Below are positions 1-9,398 of a stretch of DNA of 64,000 nucleotides, piece after piece; position 1 is the first letter of the stretch, and each line of letters begins with the position of its first letter. Position numbers and translations under genes: made by a program. Under the pieces are notes generated by a model that saw nothing but the letters and a program-made list of their open reading frames with translations, had not been told where the DNA came from and did no database searches. Origin of the DNA: DATFDN01 sp963818725 (GTDB taxonomy: Bacteria; Pseudomonadota; Alphaproteobacteria; Acetobacterales; Acetobacteraceae); the NCBI GenBank assembly GCA_963818725.1, contig CAWFTU010000023.1:124001-188000 (forward strand). The letters are read 5' to 3'.

Positions 1-869
1 AGAGGCGGTTTTCAGAATTCCTGAGCGAGCCTGCCTGCAACCAGGAATATGCATGCGCTTTGCAGCAGGGACTGGACGATGAAGCCGAGCCGGTCATAGC
101 GCAGGGCAAGGCGCTTGTTCTCCAGCACCCAGGCATTGCTGCGCTCCACCGGCCAGCGTCGCTTGCCGAGCCCTGAACCGCTGGGCTGGCCGCGCTTGTG
201 GATGCGGGGTTCGGCGCCGAAGGCGCGGCACAGATCACGGTGGCGCTCGGCGTCATAGCCCTTGTCGGCGAACACCGTGCGGATGCGCGCCATGACGGCG
301 AAGGCGGCCAGGAACAGCCGCTCGAAGACGAGGGTGTCGTTGACGTTGGCCGCGGTGGCCACGCAGGCGACCGGCACGCCGTCCCCGTCCACCGCGACAT
401 GATACTTGGTGCCCCGCTTGGCCCGATCCGTCGGGTTCGGGCCGCTGAGCTCGCCGCCGCGCTTGGCGCGCACCGAGCAGGTGTCCAGGATCAGGTCGGG
501 ATGGCCGCGCAGCATGCCGACCAGCATGGCATGGACCTGCGCCAGCAGGCCCCTCTCGGCCCAGTGTGCCAGGCAGCGGCGCAGGGTCGAGCCGCTGGCC
601 TGGTCGGCCGTGGCGGTCAGGCTGCGCCACGGCGTGCCCTCACGCAGGAACCGGCGCAGGGCGGCCAGCACCCGGATCGTCGCCGTGGGCGGATGACCGC
701 GCCCCTGCTGGCCCGGTTTCTTGCAGGCGTCGATCACCGTCGCGATGAGATGCAAAATCCTGACGTCCACTGCCGCTCTCCTTGTCTGCCGTCCCAGACA
801 TGGGCAGCAACAGCGCAGACCCGGCGGTCAGAGCCAACTCAACTGAAGGTAGTTCTGAAAACCGCCTTT
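1..869. mobile_element. IS5-family insertion sequence (complete)
   Basis: Terminal inverted repeats are visible: AGGCGGTTTTCAGAA at 3-17 and its exact reverse complement at 853-867. They enclose one transposase gene, and the size of about 0.87 kb suits a small IS5-family (IS427/IS1031-like) element. The left end sits at the window edge, so any target duplication on that side cannot be checked. Confidence 0.85.
12..770 (-). CDS. IS5-family transposase
   Basis: A 252-residue DDE transposase that would catalyse movement of the enclosing element. The N-terminal third resembles the DUF4096-type helical domain of IS5 transposases (RFLREGTPWRSL). The catalytic core shows LILDTCSVRAKRGG (first D), TVFADKGYDAERHR (second D) and the WPVERSNAWVLENKRLALRY block that carries the last acidic residue. 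Length is normal for the single-ORF members, and no frameshift is seen. The stop codon lies inside the left inverted repeat, as is common in compact IS5 elements. Confidence 0.9.
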   Translation of the reverse strand: MDVRILHLIATVIDACKKPGQQGRGHPPTATIRVLAALRRFLREGTPWRSLTATADQASGSTLRRCLAHWAERGLLAQVHAMLVGMLRGHPDLILDTCSVRAKRGGELSGPNPTDRAKRGTKYHVAVDGDGVPVACVATAANVNDTLVFERLFLAAFAVMARIRTVFADKGYDAERHRDLCRAFGAEPRIHKRGQPSGSGLGKRRWPVERSNAWVLENKRLALRYDRLGFIVQSLLQSACIFLVAGRLAQEF

Positions 870-946
870 TAGATAATAGCGAAACTTGCGCAGGATGTCC
901 TACCGAAAGCATAGTGTAAAAAGCTGAAATATTCGGTCTCGCTACT

Positions 947-963
947 CATGCACGTTGTGCATG
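947..963. promoter_or_regulatory. palindrome upstream of phasin gene (candidate operator)
   Basis: CATGCAC-GTT-GTGCATG is a perfect inverted repeat with 7-bp arms, 110 bp upstream of the phasin start. Phasin genes are commonly repressed by PhaR-type regulators binding short GCA/TGC-rich palindromes. Assigning this site to PhaR is inference. Confidence 0.4.
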
Positions 964-1072
964 GCCGGTACGCGAAGAAGAGTATGTATTCTGATCTGGA
1001 TAGGGAGCAATACCTTATTGTGCGATGCAGCATACAGTGTGCATTCCAGTAGCGAACAAAGGAATTTTCATC

Positions 1073-1750
1073 ATGGCCGATAACTATCAACAGATCAGCA
1101 AGCAGCAGAACGACCAAGCCAGCGCCGCGGCGCGTCAGCAGGGTGCCGAGGCCGTCCGCCAGGGTGCGCAGGCAATGCAGCAGGGCGTTCACACCACCAG
1201 TGAGGCGGTGCGCCGGGCCGGCGATGTCACCGCCGAGGTGGCACAGCGCAGCGGCCAGGCCGGGGCCGAGGCCGTACAGCGCGCCGGGGACGCCGCGAGC
1301 GAGACGATGCGCCGGAGTGCTGAGGCGTTCACCGACAGCCAGCGCCAGCTGGTCCAGAAGGCAGCCCAGCAGTCCGAGGAGATGAGCCGCAAGGCGGCCC
1401 AGGCGGCCCAGGGTATCACCGAGGACCTGCGCGCGTTCATGACGCTGCCCAATGCGGCCAACGGTGGCCTGCAGGATCTGAGGCAAAGCGTGACGGGGTT
1501 CATCGAGGGCGTTGTGCGGACCAACCTACGGGCCACGCAGGAGCTGCTCCAGCTCGCCAATCCCAGCGCCTTCGTCGAGCTGCAGCAGCGGTTCATGCGC
1601 GAGTATCTGGACGTGCTGATGCAGGGCACCACGACCTGGGTCCGCGCCACTCGCCGCACCGCTGACGAGACGCTACGCCCGCTCGAGCAGCAGATTACGC
1701 AGCGTCAGCAGGCCAATCAGAGTGAGCGGTACCAGTACGCGGCGGAGTAA
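1073..1750 (+). CDS. phasin family protein
   Basis: A 225-residue amphipathic helical protein expected to coat polyhydroxyalkanoate granules. Residues 1-120 are rich in Ala, Gln and Glu with heptad-like spacing. The C-terminal half, with DLRQSVTGFIEGVVRTNLRA then NPSAFVELQQRFMREYLD, matches the phasin_2 type region (PF09361-like). I chose the ATG at 1073 because AAAGGAA lies 8-9 bases upstream; an in-frame ATG at 1025 has no such site. It stands alone between an IS5 element and a terminator-like hairpin. PHA synthesis genes are absent from the window, so it is probably an orphan phasin copy. Confidence 0.85.
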   Translation: MADNYQQISKQQNDQASAAARQQGAEAVRQGAQAMQQGVHTTSEAVRRAGDVTAEVAQRSGQAGAEAVQRAGDAASETMRRSAEAFTDSQRQLVQKAAQQSEEMSRKAAQAAQGITEDLRAFMTLPNAANGGLQDLRQSVTGFIEGVVRTNLRATQELLQLANPSAFVELQQRFMREYLDVLMQGTTTWVRATRRTADETLRPLEQQITQRQQANQSERYQYAAE

Positions 1751-1785
1751 CCGTCGCGCAAGCCGCCAAGCTCAAAGCCTGAGGT

Positions 1786-1830
1786 AAAATGGCCGGTCGT
1801 GCCCACGGGTGCGCCGGCCGTTTCCGTTTC
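1786..1830 (+). terminator. rho-independent-like terminator after phasin gene
   Basis: GGCCGG at 1791-1796 pairs with CCGGCC at 1814-1819. The hairpin is preceded by an A run and followed by a T-rich stretch (GTTTCCGTTTC), and lies 35 bases after the phasin stop codon. Confidence 0.6.
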
Positions 1831-1991
1831 TAAATAAGAAACGTCCGCTCAGCCAAGACTCGTGTGCGTCCCAGGCGGAAGAAGGCTGCATGGAATGACG
1901 ACTATATGCTCCGGCTCTTGGCAGGCTAGCCCATGAGCTTCTGTCCGAGATCGAGACAAAATTTCATGCGTAGCCCCTGGGCTTCGCTCAT

Positions 1992-2150
1992 TGGCAGCCA
2001 ATGTGAGCACGACCGTCCGTTGGCGAGCACGGCGCGATGATGGCGAGCACAGTGGCAGATAATGTGAGCACGACGCTGGCCCCGTTGTCAGCTAATCCGA
2101 GCAGGAAGAGGCGCTGTTTGCGAGCACGAGTGTCGATGATTGCGAGCGCC
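1992..2150. repeat. array of degenerate GAGCAC repeats (IS21-like end?)
   Basis: GAGCAC or a one-base variant occurs at 2005, 2025, 2045, 2066, 2099, 2122 and 2144. Two 22-base copies of TGGCAG..AATGTGAGCACG, at 1992-2013 and 2053-2074, differ at two positions; a third weaker copy starts at 2086. Multiple short direct repeats of this spacing are typical of the ends of IS21-family elements. No istA/istB gene adjoins it here, so it would be an orphan end. Confidence 0.45.
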
Positions 2151-3288
2151 TACACCTATCAGCCACGCCACTTCGGCTATTACGACCGGGCCGTGAGCGT
2201 CTACAGCCACCTCAGCGATCGGCTCGGCGTGTATGGCACTTTGGTCATCTCCTGCGCGCCGCGGGAAGCCACCTACGTGCTCACCGGCATCCTCGACAAC
2301 GACACCAGCATCGACCCCGAGATGCACACGACCGACACGCATGGCTTCACCGAAACCTTGTGGGGCCTGTGCCATTTGCTCGGCATCGACTTCATGCCAC
2401 GCCTCAAGGACCTGGCCGATCAACGGCTCTGGCGGATTCACAGCTGTCAGATCCCCGACGCGCTCGCCGGCCTGTTCGCCGGCAATGCCGATGCCGTGGC
2501 GATCACCGAGCAATGGGACCAGCTGGTCCGCATCGCCGCATCGCTCAAGGCGCGCACCGCGCCGGCCCATGTCGTGCTACAGCGGCTGACCGCCGGTGGC
2601 CCCTCCGATCGCGTCGCCAAGGCGCTCACCGCCCTCGGTCGGTTGGTCAAGACCCGCAACATCCTGCGCTACCTGCACGATGAGCCGCTGCGCCTGCGCA
2701 TCCAAACCCAGCTCAACCGCGGCGAGGCCCGCCACGGCTTGGCCAGGTGGTTGGTAACTGCTCAACCCACCCCTCCCTCCGCAAATCATTGATAAGCAAC
2801 GCTTTCTGGGCGAGGCGATTTTGGGCGTAACGGCAGTATCGAATCCGACGCATGTAACGGCCAAGGCTGCGATATTACGATATAAATAAGTATCTGGTAT
2901 CGTCGCGGATTTTACTTCAACTGCCCAAATTTATCCCGTTTTCTGAGACTGCTGAAAATCATTCTATATCAACGCATTGCGCGAAGCGGGGTGGGTTGAG
3001 CAGTTGCGGTGGTTGTTCTTCGCCGACCAGGGCGAGTTCCGCACCTCCGACTTCGAGATGATCATGAACAAGGCCAGTTGCCTCAGCTTGCTGTCCAACG
3101 CCGTGGTGCTGTGGAATACCGTGCAAATCGAGCGCATCGTCGCGGAACTGCGGGCCGGCGGCGCGACGATCCACGACCAAAACCTCGTCCACGTCTGGCC
3201 GCTACAGCGCCGCCACATCACCCCGAACGGGGTTTATTTCGCCAACCGCGCCATGCCGGCCTTCGTCTTGCCGGAACCGGTCGAAGCC
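2135..3288 (+). pseudogene. tnpA: Tn3-family transposase, C-terminal remnant in two pieces
   Basis: The 2135-2790 reading frame encodes the DDE region of a Tn3 transposase (VSVYSHLSDRLGVYGT, MHTTDTHGFTETLWGLCHLL, RLKDLADQRLWRI). The frame from about 2959 encodes the far C-terminus (LRWLFFADQGEF, NKASCLSLLSNAVVLWNT, PLQRRHITPNGVYF). About 170 bp of unrelated AT-richer sequence separates them. The N-terminal 600 or so residues are missing and the left side is fused to the GAGCAC array. It cannot be functional. Confidence 0.8.
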
Positions 3289-3332
3289 TGACGGCGCGCG
3301 CCCGACCGCCCACCACCCATTCAAGGGGTCAA

Positions 3333-3360
3333 CTTGGCGTGCAATACGCTACCGTATAAA
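3333..3360 (+). promoter_or_regulatory. putative sigma-70 promoter for the ketopantoate-reductase-like gene
   Basis: CTTGGC (or TTGGCG one base later) is followed after 15-16 bp by TATAAA at 3355-3360, about 30 bases before the TTG start and 15 before its Shine-Dalgarno sequence. Confidence 0.4.
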
Positions 3361-3389
3361 ATCGCAGCCCTGCGGGAGGCACACCGACC

Positions 3390-4352
3390 TTGAGAGTCCT
3401 GATCTTCGGTGCGGGCGTGCTGGGCAGCCTCTACGCGGGCCGCCTCGCGATGGCCGGCCACGACATCACCCTGCTCGCACGCGGCGCCCGGCTGGGACAG
3501 GTGCGCGACGGACTGGTGCTGCTCGATGAGGCGACGGGACAGAAAGCACGGCCGCGGGTGTCCGTCGTTGCGGAGCTGGGGCCGGAGGACGAGTACGACC
3601 TGGCCATCGTCGCCGTCCGGGCGGAGCAGCTGTCCGGCGTGCTGCCCCCGCTCGCAGCGAACCGCCACATTCCCACGATCTTGTTCTTCCACAACCACGC
3701 ATCCGGCTCCGAGACATTGAGGGCCACGCTGGGGCCGGATCGGGTGCTGCTGGGCTTCCCGGGCGCGAGCGGTGCGCGTGAGGCCGGGTTGGTGCGCTAC
3801 CGACTCATCCCGCAGCAGAGGACCACGCTGGGCGAGCCGTGCGGGCGTGTCACACCGCGGCTGCGCGCGGTGGCCACGGCCCTGCGCGCGGCCGGGTTCC
3901 CGGTGGCGCTCAGCCGCCGCATGGACGCTTGGTTAAAAACGCACGCCGTATTCGTTACCGCGGTGGCTGGTGCGATCTACGCTGCGGGCGGCAGCTGCGC
4001 CGCGCTCGTCTCGCAGCCGGGGGGTGTCGTGCGCCTGGTGCGCGCCGTGCGCCAGGGCTTCCGGGCGCTGCGCGCGCGCGGCGTGCCGATCGAGCCGCGC
4101 AAGCTGGCTGTGCTATTCCTCTGGCTGCCGCTTTCGGTTCCGGTCGCCTACTGGCGCCGCTACCTCGCGCGGCCGGCCGCCGAGCTGATCTTCGCCCGCC
4201 ACGCCCGGGCCGCGCCGGCTGAGATGCGGGAGCTGGTCCGGCAGGTGCGGGCGCTGATCCCCGGGGTCGAGACCTCCGCGCCTGATCTCGACGAGGTCTG
4301 GGCTGCGGTGGACCGGCGGGTAGCCAGCCACCAGGCCGAGGACGCGACGTAG
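3390..4352 (+). CDS. ketopantoate reductase family (ApbA/PanE-like) protein
   Basis: A 320-residue protein with an N-terminal NADPH-binding Rossmann fold (GAGVLGSLYA at residues 7-16, then LLARG) and a C-terminal helical ApbA-type domain containing WLKTHAVFVTAVAGA, where the family's catalytic lysine normally lies. Canonical members reduce 2-dehydropantoate in pantothenate synthesis. Many paralogues have other substrates, and with no pan genes nearby I do not claim the pantothenate role. Translation is assigned to TTG at 3390 because GGGAGG precedes it at suitable spacing and the glycine motif then starts at the usual position. The C-terminal part carries a hydrophobic stretch (LFLWLPLSVPVAYW), unusual for the cytosolic enzyme. 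Confidence 0.75.
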   Translation: MRVLIFGAGVLGSLYAGRLAMAGHDITLLARGARLGQVRDGLVLLDEATGQKARPRVSVVAELGPEDEYDLAIVAVRAEQLSGVLPPLAANRHIPTILFFHNHASGSETLRATLGPDRVLLGFPGASGAREAGLVRYRLIPQQRTTLGEPCGRVTPRLRAVATALRAAGFPVALSRRMDAWLKTHAVFVTAVAGAIYAAGGSCAALVSQPGGVVRLVRAVRQGFRALRARGVPIEPRKLAVLFLWLPLSVPVAYWRRYLARPAAELIFARHARAAPAEMRELVRQVRALIPGVETSAPDLDEVWAAVDRRVASHQAEDAT

Positions 4353-4407
4353 CAGCTTGTCTCGACTTGCCCGCGCGAGGACCGTCGATCTGGTCGACGC
4401 CGCCGTG

Positions 4408-4727
4408 CGCACGCTCGAACGCGGCGTCCAATATGTCTCGATCCGCTATTCCGAGCGTCTGGCCGAGGCCGGGATCGAATCCTCGGTGGGCAGCGTCGGC
4501 GACAGCTATGACACTGCCGTCGCTGAAACGTCAACGGCCTCTTCAAGGCCGCGATGACCTACCGGCGCGGCGCCTGGCGCAACGCAGAGACGGTAGAATT
4601 CGCCACGCTCGAATGGGTCGACTGGTTCAATCATCGGCGCCTTCTCGAGCCAGTCGGAAACGTCCCACCCGCCGAAGCCGAAGCGCGCTACTATGCGCAA
4701 GCGAACGAGCTCGCCATAGTGGCGTGA
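4408..4727 (+). pseudogene. IS3-family OrfB transposase, C-terminal fragment with frameshift
   Basis: Residues GVQYVSIRYSERLAEAGI, SVGSVGDSYDTAVAE and then, in another frame, NGLFKAAMTYRRG and FATLEWVDWFNHRRLLEP are the signature end of an IS3-family integrase-core transposase. One base is missing near 4531, so the two halves are out of frame. The catalytic D residues upstream are absent. This is leftover IS debris between a housekeeping-like gene and the NO reductase gene. Confidence 0.8.
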
Positions 4728-4851
4728 CTCAAACCAAACAGCCTCCGGCAAACCCGATGCGGTTCAGTTTGCGAGCGCCCTGCAAAGTGGCCAAACTCAA
4801 CCACAGAACGCCAACGCGCGCCCATGTGCGGAACCGGCCGGGAGATCAAGC

Positions 4852-7197
4852 ATGTCCATCAGCGCGCAGGCCCTCCATCCGCCGACGGAGGACCCGGTCA
4901 GCAATGTCCTGAAGTGGATACTTCTTCTCACGGCGGTTCTCACGTTTGCCCTGATGGCCTGGGCGACCGTCCTTACCTATGAAAGATCGCCTCCGCAGCC
5001 GGATCGCTTCCTCACCGCGACCGGGACAGTTCTGTTCGGCGCCGAGGACCTGTTCGCTGGTAAGGCAGGGTTCCAGAAAGCCGACCTCATGGATTACGGC
5101 AGCCTGTACGGCATGGGGTCGTATTTCGGCGAGGATTACACTGCCTCCGTGCTCGTGCGCCTGGCAACGCTCACCGAGGATAACGTCGCACGCGCGCGGT
5201 ACGGCAAGGCATTCTCGGCACTCCCCGCCGATGAGCAGGCGTCGGCCGCGACGACGATGCGCACGCAGTTGCAAGGCGTGGACCTGACGCGCTCGGAGGT
5301 CGTGGTTCCGGACGCGCTGGCCGTGGCAGTGCGCCAAGGCCAGGCCGACATCGCCAAGCACCTCAATACCATCGATGCCGCCGCCGGATGGACGCCGGCC
5401 TACAGCCTGGGCCCGCATGATGCGGTCCAGACCGCCGACTTCCTGATCTATTCCGCCCTGACCACGGTGGCGCGCCGGCCCGGCCTCACCTGGTCGTGGA
5501 CCGAGAACTGGCCCTATGAGCCGATGGTCGGCAACACACCGACCACGAACACCTTCATCTGGACCTGGGCAAGCTTCTGCTTCACGTTCTTCGCGTTTGG
5601 CCTGGTGCTGTTCGTCTACGAGTTCTGGCTCAATCACCCCGACGACGCGCCGATGGACCCGGTGCTCGCCAGGATTGGCCCCCTCACGCCCAGTCAGCGC
5701 AAGACGGGAAAATATTTCCTGTTCGTAGCGGCGGTGCTGCTGTTGCAGATCGGCGCGGGCATCGTCATGGCCCACTCGGTACTATGATCGCGTCAACTTC
5801 TACGGCATCGACCTCAACTACCTCCTCCCGTTCAACTTTCTTCGCGACGTGCATATCCAGGCGCCGCTCATCTGGATCGGCGTCTCCTGGATTGGCGCTG
5901 GGCTGTTCCTGGCGCCCGCAATCGCCGGCGGCCGGGAGCCACGGGGTCAGGGCTTTCTGGTCGATGTGCTGTTCTGGGTAACCGTCGCGATCGTCGTGGG
6001 CGCCCTCACCGGGGATTATCTCGGCATCGGGGGATACCTCGACCGCGGCTGGTTCTGGTTCGGCAACCAGGGTCTGTCCTATCTCGAGCTCGGGCGCTTC
6101 TGGCAGATCGGCTTCTTCCTCGGCCTCGCGATCTGGAGCGCCCTCATCCTCCGCGCCCTCTGGCCGACCGGCACGGCGCTATGGCACGCAACCCGGCAGT
6201 TCTGGTCGGGCCGGATCCGGATGGAGCACCTGATATGGGCCTCCACCGTGAACGTCGCGGTGCTGTACGCCTTCGGGATGATCCCGCTCACCGGGATTGA
6301 GAAGTCCTTCACGCTCACCGATTTCTGGCGCTGGTGGGTGGTGCATCTGTGGGTCGAGCAATCCTTCGAGTTCTTCGCCGCCTGCATGAGCGCTTATCTG
6401 CTGATGGCAACCGGGCTGGTGTCGCGCAAGCTCGCTGAGCGGGCGACCTATTTCGAGATCATTCTGATTTTCCTGGGCGGCGTGATCGGCACCGGGCACC
6501 ATCTGTATTGGGCGGGCGGCCCGAGCCTATGGGTGCCGATGGGCAGCATGTTTTCGTTCATCGAAGTGCTGCCGCTCGTGCTGCTGATCATCGAAGCGAT
6601 TCAGCAGGTACCTGGCTGATAACGGCGCACCGGGAGTTCCAGTACAGACTTGCCTACACCTACATCATCGGGGCGGCGTTCTGGAACTTCGTCGGCGCCG
6701 GCGTATTCGGTGGCGGCACGCTGAACGCGCCGCTCGTGAACTACTATGAGCACGGCACCTTCCTCACGCTCAACCATGCCCATACGGCGCTGTTCGGAGC
6801 GTTCGGATTACTGGGGATCGGCCTGATCTATTTCTGCCTGCGCTATCGGGCGGGCAATCGCGTCCCCTTCTCCGATCCGACGGGCATCCTCGCGTTCTGG
6901 CTGTATAATGGCGGGCTGGCGCTGTGGATCCTGCTGAACTTCTTCCCGATCGGCTGGCCGCAGCTCGAGGCGGTGTACGAGCACGGCTTCGCCTATGCAC
7001 GCAGCGCGAGGTTCTACGATACCACGCTCTACTGGCAGTGGATGCGCTTGCCGGGTGATGTGGCCTTCGCCTTGGGTGCCGTGCTCATGGCATGGGACTT
7101 CATCATCAAGTTGCGTCCTTTGCTGCCGCAGCCAGCTGAGCAACCGGGCCCCGACCCGCGCCTTGGCCTCGCGCTGGGGTCGCGGCAGAAAAGATGA
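4852..7197 (+). pseudogene. norZ: nitric oxide reductase, quinol-type (qNor), broken by two frameshifts
   Basis: Conceptually a single-subunit quinol NO reductase of about 780 residues that would reduce NO to N2O at the cytoplasmic membrane. Residues 1-311 carry TM1 and the periplasmic domain (GSLYGMGSYFGEDYTA). Residues in the second frame carry WWVVHLWVEQSFEFF and GVIGTGHHLYWAGGP (non-heme iron and heme histidines). The third frame carries LNHAHTALFGAFGLL (heme ligand). A shift near 5775-5782 moves translation to the second frame and one near 6600-6615 moves it to the third. Outside these points every catalytic motif is intact. GGGAGATC precedes the ATG at 4852. Either the gene is a recent pseudogene or the assembly has two indel errors. 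Confidence 0.85.
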
Positions 7198-7649
7198 TGG
7201 CCCGGCAGCAAGCCAACGATTGAGGAGATTCATACCTTGCCCAGACCCCATGGTAGTCCGAGGGGCCGCTCGCACTACGCCGCTCCCGTTATGCTGCCGT
7301 CCCGATGGCCAGCGGTTGCCGACGAGTTTCGAGACGAAGGCTGATCCTCCTGGGTAACCAGAGCGCTCGCAGCAGGTCTGCGCAATCTGTTTGCAACGCT
7401 GATGGTCTTCGCCGAATGCAGGTGCGCTCGTGATCTTGCGTTGTTCGGAGCCCTGCCATGTCTGGAAATGATGTGGCCACGCGTGCCCCGCCCGTGTCCC
7501 TATGGAAGTTCGTCGATCCCGACGTACTGTGATTGGGGGCCACACAGCGCTTGCGCTTGCCCTTGCACCCGCTCAAGCGGCGCTCCCCAATCTCCCCGGC
7601 CGTCCCGTCGAGAGCTTGACGGCGGGTAGGAAGTCCAACGCCTCGGCCA
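7198..7649. other. intergenic stretch without a supported gene
   Basis: Between the NO reductase and SulP stop codons I see no ORF with family-like composition. A short frame at 7459-7533 (starting MSGNDVATRAPP, with WKFVDPDVL) resembles the start of a protein but runs into a stop, and I cannot identify it. Confidence 0.4.
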
Positions 7650-9398
7650 CTACGGCGCCTGGGCGGGATCGTTTGTCGGTGGGTGAGGCGCGTGCTGATC
7701 CCGCGCCATCGCCTGCACGGCGTCCTCCACCGACTTGAACACGCGCGCTGCGCCCAGCGTCCTCAGTAATCCCGTCCGTGCCGCCTGAAGCTCGGCACGC
7801 TCCGCCGAAAGACGTGCCAGTGCGACCTCAATGCCTTTGGCGCGGAGGGCTGCGACGGTTTGTTGCAGAACCCGCGACCCAGTGTAATCGAGGCTGATCA
7901 TGCCGCTCGCCTCAATGACGACCAATCGCACCGGAACGGGGGCCCGTGTCGCAGCCTTCTGTAGCAGGCGGCAGACGAACACCGCGTTGGTGAAGTTGAG
8001 CGGTGCCGCCGGCGCGAAAACTACGACGCCCGGCTGGTACTCGCCCAACTCGCCGTGGCTTGGCGGCCACCACACCGTGGTTCCCGGTACACGCGCCATC
8101 TCGCTGCAAAGCGGGCGGGCGACGGAATAGAAGCTTTGTAGCAAAGAGAGCACGATGCTGCACAGCATCCCAGTCTCGATTGGCAACGCGATGATCAAGC
8201 CGGCGCTCGCCACCACGAGCAAGATCTCGAGGCCGCCGTCACGCAGGATACGCGCCATTTCGCGCATTCGAAGGATCCGAATGGCAATTGCCACCAGGAC
8301 GCCAGCAAGCGCCGCCAACGGCACGTAGGCGAGGAAAGCCCCGCCGGCCAGGATGAAAGCAGCGATGCAGCCGACCGCCGTCAGGGAGACCAGCTGTGAG
8401 CGGCCGCCAGCTTCCACGACGGCCGCCGTACGCGGTGGGCTGGCATTGACGGTAAAGGAGCCGAGCAGCCCGGCTAGCAGGCAGCCCACGCCGATGGCGC
8501 CAAAGTTCGAGCTGATGTGTTCTAGCTGCCCGCGCTCTGCCGGAAATGCTCGCAGCACAACGGTCGTCTGCATCATGCACACGACGCTGACAATCGCGGC
8601 GAGCGGCAGGAGCCGCGCGGCGTCTCGCATGCCGCTGACGGCCGGTAAGCGCGGGTATGGAAGAGCACTCGACAATGGACTGAGAACGGCTACGCCGTGC
8701 TGTTGCAGATGAAAGCCCGTCACTGCGAGCGCCGACGCCATGATAGCGAGCAGTGCGCCCGGGATATGTGGCGCCACCCGCTCCGTGAGCAGTGTTGCCA
8801 TCATCACGGTGGTCGCGATGGCCAGCGGGTATGGGTTGGTTTCCGGTAACGCGCCCAGCAATGCGCCGACGCGGGTGAGCAAGGACCCAGATGCTCCCGC
8901 CACGCCGAGAACCGCCGGCAACTGGGCGACGATGATGTGCACGCTGATGCCCGCAAGAAAGCCCGTGGTGACTGGGATTGACAGCAGATCGGCGACCCAG
9001 CCCGCGCGCAGCACCGCCGCGATGATAAGGATGCCGCCCACCATCAGCGACAACAGCGCCGCAAGACGCGCGTAGTCGCCGGCGCCGGCGCCGGCCAGCG
9101 CCGCGAGCCCCCCGGCGAAGATCGGCACGATGGTCGAGTCCGCACCAGCAGACAGAAATCGGTTTGCCCCGAACACGGCGAACGCAAGCGAGCCGGCCAC
9201 AAAGGCAATCAATCCAGCCTCCGGCGGTAAATTCGCCAGCCGCGCGGTGGCGAGCTGCTCGGGTGCGGCGATCGCCGTCAGCACCAGGCCAGCAATCAGA
9301 TCGTGGGGAAGCCATGACGGTCGGAAGCCGCGGAGGGACGCAAACAGCCACGGTCGCCGATCCGAGTGGATGCCGATGGACAGCCTTCTCTCATTCAT
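7650..9398 (-). CDS. SulP family inorganic anion transporter with STAS domain
   Basis: A 582-residue membrane protein. The N-terminal 400 residues hold about 10-12 hydrophobic helices with SulP landmarks (HDLIAGLVLTAIAAPEQLAT, PVTTGFLAGISVHI, GSFTVNASPPRTAAVVEAGG). Residues 440-570 form a cytoplasmic STAS domain (RLVVIEASGMISLDYTGSRVL). SulP proteins move sulfate, bicarbonate or other anions; the substrate cannot be read from sequence. I start at 9398 because AGGGGA lies 8 bases upstream; the reading frame stays open for 81 further codons that are not SulP-like. It converges tail to tail with the NO reductase pseudogene. Confidence 0.85.
   Translation of the reverse strand: MNERRLSIGIHSDRRPWLFASLRGFRPSWLPHDLIAGLVLTAIAAPEQLATARLANLPPEAGLIAFVAGSLAFAVFGANRFLSAGADSTIVPIFAGGLAALAGAGAGDYARLAALLSLMVGGILIIAAVLRAGWVADLLSIPVTTGFLAGISVHIIVAQLPAVLGVAGASGSLLTRVGALLGALPETNPYPLAIATTVMMATLLTERVAPHIPGALLAIMASALAVTGFHLQQHGVAVLSPLSSALPYPRLPAVSGMRDAARLLPLAAIVSVVCMMQTTVVLRAFPAERGQLEHISSNFGAIGVGCLLAGLLGSFTVNASPPRTAAVVEAGGRSQLVSLTAVGCIAAFILAGGAFLAYVPLAALAGVLVAIAIRILRMREMARILRDGGLEILLVVASAGLIIALPIETGMLCSIVLSLLQSFYSVARPLCSEMARVPGTTVWWPPSHGELGEYQPGVVVFAPAAPLNFTNAVFVCRLLQKAATRAPVPVRLVVIEASGMISLDYTGSRVLQQTVAALRAKGIEVALARLSAERAELQAARTGLLRTLGAARVFKSVEDAVQAMARDQHAPHPPTNDPAQAP

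Noticed and set aside
7459..7600. A possible short gene with WKFVDPDVL reminiscent of light-harvesting alpha subunits
   Set aside because: The frame stops right after that motif, the histidine-containing helix is absent, and the next frame is not membrane-like.
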